From Dryocosmus kuriphilus (lineage: Eukaryota > Arthropoda > Insecta > Hymenoptera > Cynipidae): a stretch of DNA of 64,000 nucleotides. The notes under the pieces are model-generated. The model saw only the letters and a program-made list of their open reading frames with translations, did no database searches and was not told the origin of the DNA. This document shows, in pieces, positions 55,110-64,000 of this stretch; positions within the stretch are counted from its first letter, which is position 1, and each line of letters begins with the position of its first letter. A program made the position numbers and the translations under genes. The stretch is from contig CM076193.1 of assembly GCA_038277395.1 (NCBI GenBank), positions 81,596,627 to 81,660,626 on the forward strand. The letters are read 5' to 3'.

Positions 55110-56035
55110 CATTTTTCGTACTCAGCCGCTGCTAAAGTGGTTAAAAAGTCTAAGCACTTCGTGCAAACGTGGGTGGAGCGGTATAGGGACAAAAAAAGTC
55201 GAAGATCTGCCGGGAAGAGGAGAAATGCGAGCAACGTCGAGTAAGGAGGATAAGGCGATCATCGCACTGTTAAGCGCAACCTAGCTCTGTGGCTGCGCGA
55301 AACCACGGCTAAGCTAGCGGCGAAGGGACTAGGGATTAGTATAAACACCATAAGACGCAGATTTGGTGAGGCAAAAGTGCAGTACCGTAGCACGAGGCAG
55401 AAACCCCTGCTCTTAGAGGTTCACATGCAAAAACGCTTTGCATGGGCTACGGAAAATAATAATCGCGATTGGTCAAATGTCATTTTTTCCGATGAAGCGT
55501 CCTTTTGGGCATAGGTTCCCATAAAACGTACCTGGTCAGGCTGTGGTGAGCAGTTCCTCCAGCGAACTGTTAAACACCCCATAAGGGTCCATGTTTGTGG
55601 ATGCCTCTCAGAGCGAGGTTTTGGCTGTTTAGAGCTTTTCACTGAGAACCTGAACTCTCAAAGAATGGTCAAAATCTACAAACATGGTCTTCTGAAGTCG
55701 GCAGGAAAGATGTTTGGAGCCAACAATGCGGTTTGGATCCTTCAAGAGGACAACGACCCTAAACATCGCAGTCGCCTCTGCACGAGCTGGGAAGCGGAAA
55801 ATGGCGTCGTGACCTTGGACAGGCCTTCACAGTCTTCTTATGCAAATCCAATTGGAAATTTGTGGAGTGTAGTTAAGAGAAAACTTGCAGGAAGGCGTGT
55901 ATTCACCCTCAAGCAGCTCTCTCGACGAATTAGAGAGGTATGGCGCTCTCTATCTTCAGAATATGCCGAAAAACTAGTCTAGAGCATGCCCAGAAGGTAC
56001 CAGGCCATCCAGAATAACGGCGATTGGACGGTTTA
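55110..56035 (+). pseudogene. Tc1-like transposase relic
   Basis: Pieces in several frames read as a Tc1-type transposase. A helix-turn-helix part (FVQTWVERYRDKKS) and GLGISINTIRRRFGEAKV lead to the first catalytic Asp (NVIFSDEASF), followed by a stop. The last piece (55665-55982) has the second Asp in LQEDNDPKHRS. After 34 residues the third acidic position reads Gly (YANPIGNLWSVV) where Glu is expected, so DD34E is broken. It ends IRNLRDIW-like helices and GDWTVY. Stops, frameshifts and the Glu-to-Gly change make it dead. Terminal inverted repeats were not identified. Confidence 0.85.
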
Positions 56036-56049
56036 TTAAATATTTTAAT

Positions 56050-57045
56050 TTTATTTTTATTATTTTTGTAAAATAAATTGAAAACTTTTAAAATTTGTGT
56101 CATATCTATGTCATGTCTTTTGAAATCTTTTTAAATTTTTTTAATTATTGAAATTTTTGTAAAAAGTTTTATAATCTTTTGATATCTTGAAATTTTTGAG
56201 ATATTTGAAATCTCATGAAATGCCTTTTACATATTTTTGAAACCTTTTCAGTTTTTGGAAGGTATTTCGAAATATTGAAATTGAAATTGTGAAATCTTAT
56301 GAAATTTTTGAAATCTTGGAAATCTTAGTGAAACTTTTAAAATATTTTGTAATATTTGAGACCATTGAAATATTTATGAAGTCTTTTAAAATCTTTAAAA
56401 CTTTTGTCAAGTTTTTAAAAATGTTTTGGAATATTTGAAATTTTTGTAAAATCTCTTAAAATATTAAAAATTTTTATGAAATCTCTTGAAATACATCCAA
56501 ATATTTTGTAATTTTTGGAACCCTTGAAATGTTTGTGAAATATTTTGAAACTTTTGAAATCTTCGAAATATTTATGAAATCTTTAAAATGCTTGTGAAAC
56601 TTTTGAAATATTTTAGATCTTTGAAATATTTATGAAATATTTTCAAGTTCGTTAAAACTTTTAAAATAAATTAAAATAAATTTAAACTTTTGGGATATCC
56701 TTGTGACGTCTGTGAAATCTTGTGAAATATTTTAAATCATTAAAGTCTTTTTGAAGACTTAAAATCTTTGAAATATTTGAAATGTTTGTCAAATCCTTTG
56801 AATTATTTGTAAACTTTTGTGACAATTGTGTAAAATCTTTCGAAATATTTTGAAAATATTTTAAATCATTAAAATCTTTTTAAAACTTTTAAAATCTTTT
56901 GACATTTTTGAGACCTTTGAAATATTTATGAGATCTTTGTAAAATATTTTTAACTCTTTGAAGTCTTTGTCAGTTTCATCTTGCTCTAATTGGGAACCTT
57001 GAAATTTTTTTAAAATTTTGAGGCTTTTGATTTTGAAAATACATA
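56050..57045. repeat. Degenerate short-period array (GAAATATTTTGAAATCTTT-like)
   Basis: About 1 kb built from variants of TTTTGAAAT, CTTTGAAATATTTATGAAAT and TTTTAAAATC, with a period of roughly 10-12 bp. No coding content. Confidence 0.85.
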
Positions 57046-57220
57046 GATGATACATTTTTTTCAGATTTTAGTGTCAGCAGTTGTAGTCATGAAGGTTCTC
57101 GATGGCTTGATTTTCGAAAGTGCTTTGATGACTTCCTTCGAGATTATGTACGAGGGAATTGGATACATGCTTTGCATTGGATATTTGATGTACCCATTCC
57201 TCTGTACTCTGCCTGCAAAA

Positions 57221-57985
57221 CATGCTCTTTAATGACTCATAACATGCGAGCGATATGCGTCTCACGTCATGACATGCGAGCGATCTACGGCTCAATTGAT
57301 GACGCATATGTCTGCGTTGGTGAAGTCATCCTGTGCGTGTTGATCGTCACTACGTGCGTGTGTAATGCGTCGCATATTGTTCTCATTTTGTTATCTGGGT
57401 AGCGTTGGAATTTCCTCGGGTTCCATGAAATGAGCCCGAAGGATTTGCTTCCTGAGCCCTGAAATTGGACAATGTGCAGGGATGTCTAATCGTTCATGCT
57501 GCATTTCCTGCGCTCGGTCGTGGGACTGAGTCCCACTTTTTGCTTGTTGAGTTCAAATGTTATATCTTGTGTGATTATCCTGAAGTACTCGCGTCGCATA
57601 TTTTTCATTCCTCTGTAAAAACATGCTCTTTAATGACTCTAACTGCGAGCGATATGCGTCTCACGTCATGACATGCGAGCGATCTACGGCTCATGATGAC
57701 GCATATGTCTGCGTTGGTGAAGTCATCCTGTGCGTGTTGATCGTCACTACGTGCGTGTGTAATGCGTCGCATATTGTTCTCATTTTGTTATCTGGGTAGC
57801 GTTGGAATTTCCTCGGGTTCCATGAAATGAGCCCGAAGGATTTGCTTCCTGAGCCCTGAAATTGGCATACAATGTGCAGGGATGTCTAATCGTTCATGCT
57901 GCATTTCCTGCGCTCGGTCGTGGGACTGAGTCCCACTTTTTGCTTGTTGTAGTTCAAATGGTTATATCTTGTGAGCAACTGAACC
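57221..57985. repeat. Tandem duplication, unit about 401 bp
   Basis: CATGCTCTTTAATGACTC at 57221 recurs at 57622, and both are followed by the same 340 or so bases (GATATGCGTCTCACGTCATG ... GTGGGACTGAGTCCCAC). The second copy runs into the LINE fragment. Inside the unit, ACATGCGAGCGAT occurs twice. The duplication includes the 3' coding edge and flank of the LINE fragment. Confidence 0.9.
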
Positions 57986-59123
57986 ATTATCCTGAAGTCT
58001 TTCTTGGGTAACCTCAGGATTTCCCTAACTCGGTCCATCAGGTACGTATAGCCCAAGATGGCTTTAGCCTGTCGGCATCCCTTGGTGTGTTGCCAGTACT
58101 CCCGGTGCCTGTTTCGGGTCCAGTTTTTGATGGCCATCCCCACGCAACATAGCGCTAGTCTCAGTATCGGTTCCTGGCCTATATGTATATCCTTTTGTTG
58201 CACTACTTTTCGCCAAATGGTCCGCTTTCCCTTGATTCCTGTATAGCTAGATACCCACACGAGGGGCCCGTTATTCTTCTCTGTCATTTGATTTAAGTTT
58301 TTTTTGCATTCCTAAACCAGTTCTGATTTTATATGCCGTTTGACGACTGCTGTTAAAGTCGCTTGGCTGCCTGAGCAGATTATGATCTGCCGTCCAAGCC
58401 GCATTTTCCTCTATCGGTGTTTCACCGCAGCAGAGTACGGCTAAGACCTCTGTCTGAAAGTCGTGGCATGTCATCCAAGTGGGATCTCTATCCCCCTCCT
58501 TCCTGCGCTGTCAAAAATTTCTGCTCCTAGATCCTCTACCCCTTTAGAGCCACCTGTGCACCAGATTTCTCCTTGAAGGAGTGGTTTACCATCTTTCTTC
58601 CACACATCCCTGCTTGAGATGAGGAAGCGGAAAGCCTTGGTAATGTTGAAGCATTTTGTTATTTTATCTTGCCTCATTCCTAGAATTGGCAGTGTGCTGA
58701 TGTAATCTGGGAGCCTAGCGTGTTTAATCTCCCACGTCCATCTGTCTGCGCTTAAAAGGCAGCCCATCGCCGGAGCCGCCCCGGCAATTATCGCAACGCC
58801 TAGGGGCTTTTCGCAGAGCAAGTCCTGAATGCTAGCGTTTGCAATCGTTGAATTCTTTCCTGTATTGTTTTGAGTTCCGCCCGTGGCCACTAAACCACAG
58901 CCGCGTATAGGAGCTTCGGTTTAAGTACCGCGGAGTAGAGCCAGTTTATCATATCAGGCCCTGACACCCATCTCATTCTAAAGGCTTTTCTGCAAATCCA
59001 AAAGGTCGTAAAAATACACGGAATACAGGAGCTTCGACCTTCGGAACTACGTATTTTCTCGGAAAGATTACCAAACTGGTCTTCTCCGGATTGGCTGAGA
59101 GCCTCAAGAGCTCTACGATGCAT
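57886..59123 (-). pseudogene. LINE fragment: RT tail, RNase H and C-terminal part
   Basis: Minus strand. 59123-58890 has FTTFWICRKAF and NWLYSAVLKPKLLYAAVV, the segment after RT in LINEs that carry RNase H. 58890-58471 includes KDGKPLLQGEIWCTGGSKG, where an Asp normally follows Thr in RNase H (here Gly), and VEDLGAEIFD. Then FQTEVLAVLCCGET and GPLVWVSSYTGIKGKRT (the usual VPGH replaced), and finally a Cys-containing tail. The RNase H type suggests the I/R1/LOA assemblage. 5'-truncated, with several frame changes and altered catalytic residues. Confidence 0.78.
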
Positions 59124-59124
59124 G

Positions 59125-59702
59125 TAAAAAAAGATTTAAGTTCTGAGAATGTAAGGAAAGACTATTCAAGTGACCGTGATGAGAAGAACGAAGAGGTTCA
59201 GTATCAACATGATGTGTGAGATGGGCCATACAGACATACATTCATATAGACACAGTATACAGAAGTTGAATGTTTTATCCTCAATATTCTTTCGAAAGAT
59301 GCTGCATAATGCTTCATAAAGATCGAAAAAATTTTGCAGATGTTCTACGATTTTATATTAATACTAACTACCTGTATTCACTACGAAGCCCTGAGTGCCA
59401 AGCAACTGTTCACGCATTACGTCAAAAAAACACAATGTGTTAGTAATTTATGTTAATGCAGATGATAATAATTGTACACAAAAAAATTTTATAAACAATG
59501 TGAACTGTTTTTGGGAATCTAGTTGTAAGATATTTGTTGAAGAAATATTATTAAAAGGATGAATCTTTATATTTATGTCTAATTTCCCTTTTCTATTATT
59601 TTTTTAAACTAGCTAAAGTTAGCGCTCCGGGTTTACAACCGGAAGTTTGCAGGCTCGGTTCTCGCTAACTAAACTTTTTTTCATTTTACTTATTAAAATG
59701 CC
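59125..59702. other. Intergenic; tRNA-like segment near 59610-59670
   Basis: Mostly AT-rich. Around 59612 the sequence GCTAAAGTTAGC, then TCCGG-GTTTACAA-CCGGA, then GGCTCGGTTCTCGC recalls a D-arm, anticodon arm and degenerate B box of a tRNA, but the loop has eight bases and there is no good acceptor stem. It could be a tRNA relic or SINE head. Confidence 0.3.
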
Positions 59703-59704
59703 TA

Positions 59705-61030
59705 TACGAGGGCCTACCCAAAAGAAACCGAACTGATGTTGTGGGGAGCGGATTTGTTGTAGTACCGGGTTTTTGCCGGTAGGTGCGTGTAGAGGCACTT
59801 TTCACCAGTTAGTATGCAACTGCTATCACTGTGTAAGGTTGCATTTGGTGTGTGTAATTTTTTTTGTGACTGTTGCTTTGCGCGCTCGTCGTTTTTTGTG
59901 ATGGTTGATTTTCGTGATCAGCGTGCCAACGTGAGGTTTTGCTTCCTGCTCGGGAAAACGGGCACAGAAACTCTTCAAATGTTAAAAACGGCCTACAAGG
60001 ATAATGCTATGGGAAAAACTCAAGTGTTCGAGTGGTTTTCTCGTTTTAAAAGTGGGGAAATGTCAATTGACGACCAACCTCGCTCTGGACGTCCTTCGAC
60101 GGCCCGAACCGACGAAAATGTTGAAAAAATTCGTGAAATCATCCTGGAAGATCGACGAAGGACCATCGAAGAAGTTGTGGAGAAATCTGGCGTGAGTTGA
60201 AGTTCAGTACAGAGAATTCTAAGTGAAGATTTGGGGATGAGAAGGGTGGCTGCAAAATTTGTTCCTCGACTGCTGACTGCAGAGCAAAAACAAGGCCGCG
60301 TGCAAGCATGCTCTGCTTTGAAGGAGGAATTCCAAAATGATCCAAACTTTTTTTCCAAGGTCATAACAGGTGACGAATCGTGGTGTTATGGATACGATCC
60401 TGAAACTAAGCAACAGTCAAGTCAATGGAAGACTCAAAATTCGCCTCGCCCTAAAAAAGCTCGTCAGGTGAGGTGAAACATTAAGACGATGCTCATTTGT
60501 TTTTTCGATGTGAGAGGAGTCGTCCATTCAGAATTTGTTCCACCGGGTCCGACAGTTAATCAGGCATTTTACCTGGAAGTCCTGAAAAGATTGCGCAACA
60601 GTTTACGACGGAAAAGGCCTGATTTGTGGCAGTCGGGGGACTGGTTTTTCCACCACGACAACGCCCCTGCTCACACAGCTCTTTCTGTGCGCCGATTTTT
60701 GACCAAAAATAGCATGGCCACTGTTCCTCACCCACCCTATTCACCCGATTTAGCCCCCTGTGACTTTTTTTTATTCCCCCGAATGAAAAGGGACATGAAA
60801 GGAAAGCGTTTTGCGGACGTAGCTGAAGTGAAGGAAAAAACGACGGAGGCGCTGTCAAGCATCACAAAAGAGGAATTTAAAAAATGTTTCGAACAATGGA
60901 ATAAAAGATTAGATAAGTGTATTGTCTCCAATGGAGAGTACTTTGAAGGAGATTAAATGTTTTTTGTAGAAAAATCAAAATAATAACTTTGTACAAAAGT
61001 AGTTCGGTTTCTTTTGGGTAGGCCCTCGTA
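59705..61030 (+). mobile_element. Mariner element, 1,326 bp
   Basis: Perfect inverted ends of 30 bp (TACGAGGGCCTACCCAAAAG... and its inverse), flanked by TA at 59703-59704 and 61031-61032. It contains a transposase frame covering most of its length. The size, TA target and DD34D transposase define the mariner family. The two nonsense codons in the transposase mean it could only be moved by a transposase made elsewhere. Confidence 0.95.
59901..60956 (+). pseudogene. Mariner DD34D transposase with two in-frame stops
   Basis: From ATG 59901 a single frame spans 351 codons, about the family's usual length. It has an N-terminal HTH region (VFEWFSRFKSGEMSIDDQPR, SGRPSTARTDENVEKI). The catalytic residues are Asp in VITGDESWCYGYDPETKQQ, Asp in WFFHHDNAPAHTA, and, 34 residues later, Asp in YSPDLAPCDFFLFP. 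The frame is interrupted only by TGA at 60198-60200 (after EKSGVS) and TGA at 60474-60476 (after KARQVR); there is no frameshift. Few changes and perfect termini indicate a fairly young copy. Confidence 0.93.
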
Positions 61031-61032
61031 TA

Positions 61033-61556
61033 TTTAATTCGTTCCTAGCATTTCTTAAATTTTGCAAAAATAAGCATTAAAAATGACGTTTTTCAATGAA
61101 AAACTAACTTTTTCGAAACGAAATTGTATTGCTGTTATAAAGTATTAAATTTCCATCCACTTCAGTTTTGAGACTTTCATATTGCGATGCCTTCAGCATT
61201 AAAAGCTTGAATTTTTACGCAATAATATGTAGGTTTGAAATTCTTAAATCATTGATTATTCTATAGGATTCAAATCTTGTACATTTATTCCTTTTGCATT
61301 TAAAGGGCTTAAATTTATTCTTTTTCAAAAAATATGTAACGCTTCTTTTAATGTCCTCTGCCCCATCCTCTCCCACGTAACTCTTTAACTCTTCTTTTAT
61401 AGTAAATGTATGTAACTTGAACATGGGTGTAACGCCAGGGGCGATCGTCCCCTGCAGCGTGACATATTTTTTTAACTGCTCCTGTCTATTTGATTCTCTT
61501 ACATTTCAAAGTCGTGGAATTTGGATTATTTTAAAATAGCTTCGCTTACTCATTTA
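61033..61556. other. Intergenic, nothing seen
   Basis: AT-rich flank between the mariner and a small MITE; no supported gene. Confidence 0.5.
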
Positions 61557-61717
61557 GGGGCCGTTCAAGTATTATATTACACGCCTAGGGGTTGAGGGGT
61601 CATCTGTAGTTTGACGCCTGTATTAAAGTTACAAGCGCTTACTGTAGAAAACGCGGGGGGGGGGGGGGGGGGGGGGATTATCAGAAAAAAAGCGTGACGT
61701 AATACTTGAACGGCCTC
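61557..61717. mobile_element. Short MITE with poly-G interior, 161 bp
   Basis: The ends GGGGCCGTTCAAGTATTA and TAATACTTGAACGGCCTC are inverse of each other, and TTA flanks both sides as a possible 3-bp duplication. A run of about 21 G lies inside (61656-61676). No coding. Confidence 0.75.
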
Positions 61718-61799
61718 TTAGCGAATTTAATATACTTACAAGGGGAATTTATCAGTTATGGGAGACCGATTTCAATGGGACTTAAAATGGTTGAAATTA

Positions 61800-62495
61800 C
61801 ATCCAAATACATCGACATATGGAAATGGACCGATAACCATGTGGCGAAGAGCGTCATAGTGCGCCAGAAAGGAAAGTTGTTCATTGAAGTTAACCTTTCT
61901 CTTTCTATTCCAGGAGCGTATCCAGTGAATCGTGTGCCTCCCACATTGATGAAATATTTTTTTTTTTTTTGTAAATAATAAGTAATACATTATTTTTGAT
62001 AAAACATAATTATTAAGTTTATTATAACCTTAATCATTGACAACAATTATTATGATTAAAATATACGAATAATAAATTCAAAATGCTACATTATATTTTG
62101 TATAGGTATATTTTTTCCATTGTAATAGCTACGTTTACTAGTAACTTTACGAACTATACTTACGAGTGAAAGGATAGCTGAGGCCACACGTCATAGTAAC
62201 GCCCACAAACTACACAATTCATCACCATTTTTCACAGGACTTCTACATAATAAGATATTTTTGACAGAACGACTCGATCGAACACTCCAAAATCGCAAAT
62301 CATGGGATATTCGCATATACCAGGCACAGACCTGATCTCCTATCTCACTCCTCCCACAAAAAATGTTCTCCGCCAATCGGCTTCGAATAGAAAGAGAAAG
62401 ATTGACATCAATGAGCAACTTTTCTCTCTGGCGCACTATGACGCTGGTCGCCACAGGGTTATCGGTCCATTTCTATATGTCGATGTCCAAATATA
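61800..62495. repeat. Inverted repeat with about 110-bp arms
   Basis: The arm 61800-61911 (CATCGACATATGGAAATGG ... TAACCTTTCTCTTTCTATTC) is the diverged inverse of 62386-62495 (GAATAGAAAGAGAAAG ... CCATTTCTATATGTCGATG). The spacer of about 470 bp is AT-rich and holds no supported gene. It is probably a foldback/MITE-like element next to a TA microsatellite. Confidence 0.75.
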
Positions 62496-62505
62496 ATATA
62501 TCAAC

Positions 62506-62507
<2 letters not shown>

Positions 62508-62575
<68 letters not shown>
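62508..62575. repeat. (TA)n microsatellite
   Basis: About 33 TA units ending a few bases upstream of the splice acceptor of the host exon at 62589. Confidence 0.95.
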
Positions 62576-62576
<1 letters not shown>

Positions 62577-62588
62577 GTTTTTTTCAAG

Positions 62589-63113
62589 ATTTTAAGGAAA
62601 GTGAGGTAAAGCTTCAGGCTGAAGCAGCAGGAGTTACAAATACTCTAAAAGCTTTAATGGTCCGTTTGGAGGATTCAAGAATCCTTGACGATGGACAAGG
62701 TATGAAAAAAAGAGTAACACAGATACAAAAACTCGGTGAAAATTTTATGAGGGAACAGGAAATCAGGGCGAAAAACTACAAAGATTTGACTACTGCTCTA
62801 AAAGAACTTCACACTGGTGTACAAAATGCTTCAAGAATCAGAGGTATGTAAATATTTTTTTAAATGACACAATCGAAGTAGCATTTGACTTTTCAATAAA
62901 AATCCTTAGTGTTTTTACCCAAGTGAAAACAGCCTTTAAATTGTTTTTAGTTTTCGGTAACTCTAGCTCTAAATTTTTGAAACTTTATCTCATTCCTGCA
63001 ACGTTGTTTTTCTTTCAGTTGGGAAGGCCGCAACAAATACCGTGAGCCGATGTAGAACTGCCATAAAAAATGAAAATTCGAAGGCTTTGCTTCAAGCGAT
63101 TAGGAATGGATAA
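62589..63113 (+). CDS. Host gene, last two coding exons (coiled-coil protein, unidentified)
   Basis: Exon 62589-62843 follows a TTTTTTTCAAG acceptor and ends at AGAG|GTATGT. Exon 63019-63113 follows TTTTTCTTTCAG and ends at TAA 63111. Joining them keeps the frame (phase 1) over the 175-bp intron. The product segment is helical and charged, with likely coiled coil (KLQAEAAGVTNTLKALMVRL, MKKRVTQIQKLGENFMREQ, NYKDLTTALKELHTGVQNAS), and ends SKALLQAIRNG. An ATTAAA lies 10 bases after the stop. No stops or frameshifts, unlike the surrounding transposons, so I take it for a real gene. I do not recognise the family. Upstream exons must lie left of the TA repeat or beyond the transposons and were not found. 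Confidence 0.65.
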
Positions 63114-64000
63114 AGAAGACAATTAAACTGCAGATAATTTTTTCCTCAATATTTCTATTCGACTGTGAGAATTTCTACACATTTTAAACACTATATTTAA
63201 TATATACGTGCATATTATTATTGCATATAATACATTTGTATAGAATGTTTTAGATTTGAAATAATCATTTTACTCATCGCATTTAAAAAATTTCTACAAT
63301 GTATCTAACTCTCGAGTTCATAAAAAAAATGCTCCTAAAATTTTTTTTCCGATTTTTAAAATCTAAAGCTATTGAAATTCGCTAAAACATTTTCTAGAAA
63401 ATGTCAGCATGCTAACCTTAATTTTAAAAATTTTAAGAAATTTCATCGCTTATTCAGGTATTCTCCGAAGAATTCTCTTTCGAGTTCCACAATATGTGTC
63501 CAGACAACGATAATTATTACACTTTCCGAATACAAACAAAAATTTATGGCTGTTTCAAAAATAACATTATGAAATTCGTACTCTCTAAAGGAACGGTTTA
63601 CTAAACAACGCAATCTTGCCAGCCTCTATATAAATTAAATTAGATGTAGATATGTAAGATGATATGTATTCAAGCGTAATCTTAGGTTGGTACCCTTTAC
63701 ATACATACTAGGCTTCGGCTGTTGGGTACGATACTAAATAAATAGGGTTGCCACCTTTCTCTGATGGTTTTTTCGGCCTCTGTCGAAAGTAGGTTGGGGG
63801 GGGGGGGGGGGGGGGATTCAGAATAATGGAAGGAAGAAGTTGAAGCGTGTAGCGTGCGAAATTCAAGTCTTGTAATTTTAAACTTTATGTACTTACTAAA
63901 GAAGTATAACGGCCTATTTCGGTTTTTTGGTGTTTATTAAAATCTCTTTGCCAACATGCTTCCCACTTATATTTCTAAGTGTTAATCATGGCAATGGTTT
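63114..64000. other. 3' flank of host gene, poly-G tract, nothing else seen
   Basis: AT-rich; probable 3' UTR at the start. A run of about 18 G lies near 63797-63814. No further gene is supported. Confidence 0.5.

Noticed and set aside
1..64000. CRISPR array, prokaryotic operons or ribosome-binding sites
   Set aside because: The arrays seen have no alternation of short repeats and unique spacers, and introns, LINEs and Polinton genes show a eukaryotic genome.

Overview
This 64 kb window looks like a repeat-dense stretch of an insect genome. It is AT-rich, with spliceosomal introns, microsatellites and layered transposable elements typical of arthropods; a hymenopteran is a guess from the flavour of the elements and is not proven. 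Most of the sequence is transposons nested in transposons. The only credible host gene seen is a pair of terminal exons near 62.6-63.1 kb.

Layout. (1) 1-15.5 kb: 5' half of a Gypsy-like LTR retrotransposon on the minus strand (RT, protease, gag, 2.76 kb 5' LTR). Its gag is split by a 3.57 kb solo LTR (2634-6207, TSD ACCT) that carries a 131-bp satellite array, and by a 4.84 kb non-LTR retrotransposon (7459-12301, 14-bp TSD). (2) 15.5-22 kb: a LINE ORF1 relic with a PHD-like finger, a 703-bp hAT-like MITE, and a tandem 163-bp-unit repeat. (3) 22.4-28.2 kb: a decayed, intron-containing DNA-transposon gene (minus strand) with a DDE-type core and a C-terminal domain resembling a ubiquitin-specific protease. 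(4) 30,244-51,355: a 21.1 kb Polinton/Maverick, the main content of the window. It has AG...CT ends, long terminal inverted repeats and a perfect 6-bp target duplication (GCCCTT) in a copy of the 163-bp-unit repeat; uninterrupted copies of that repeat lie elsewhere in the window. (5) 51.4-64 kb: minisatellites, a dead Tc1-like element, a LINE/RNase H fragment with a 401-bp tandem duplication, a mariner with perfect TIRs but two nonsense codons, a small MITE, a foldback, and the host exons.

Polinton biology. The left arm encodes a protein-primed DNA polymerase B on the minus strand, with three exons predicted and two introns near its 5' end. The right arm encodes, on the plus strand, a PC4-like candidate, packaging ATPase, small basic protein, PX-like protein, chromodomain integrase, penton-type minor capsid protein, a basic core/pVI-like protein, double-jelly-roll major capsid protein, a conserved unknown and an adenain-like cysteine protease. 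Polymerase, integrase and ATPase are broken (nonsense, frameshifts, a LINE and a MITE insertion), whereas the capsid, penton, core, small basic and protease frames are open. The element is therefore a defective provirus-like copy with an uneven pattern of decay.

Most notable signals: a young ORF1-only LINE inside polB whose untranslated ends closely match those of the larger LINE in the same window while its coding region is strongly diverged; a covarying 5'-terminal hairpin in those LINEs; a candidate -1 frameshift site at the start of the Polinton protease; a GC-rich cluster of four hairpins in the middle of the Polinton; and a satellite with higher-order structure inside a solo LTR.
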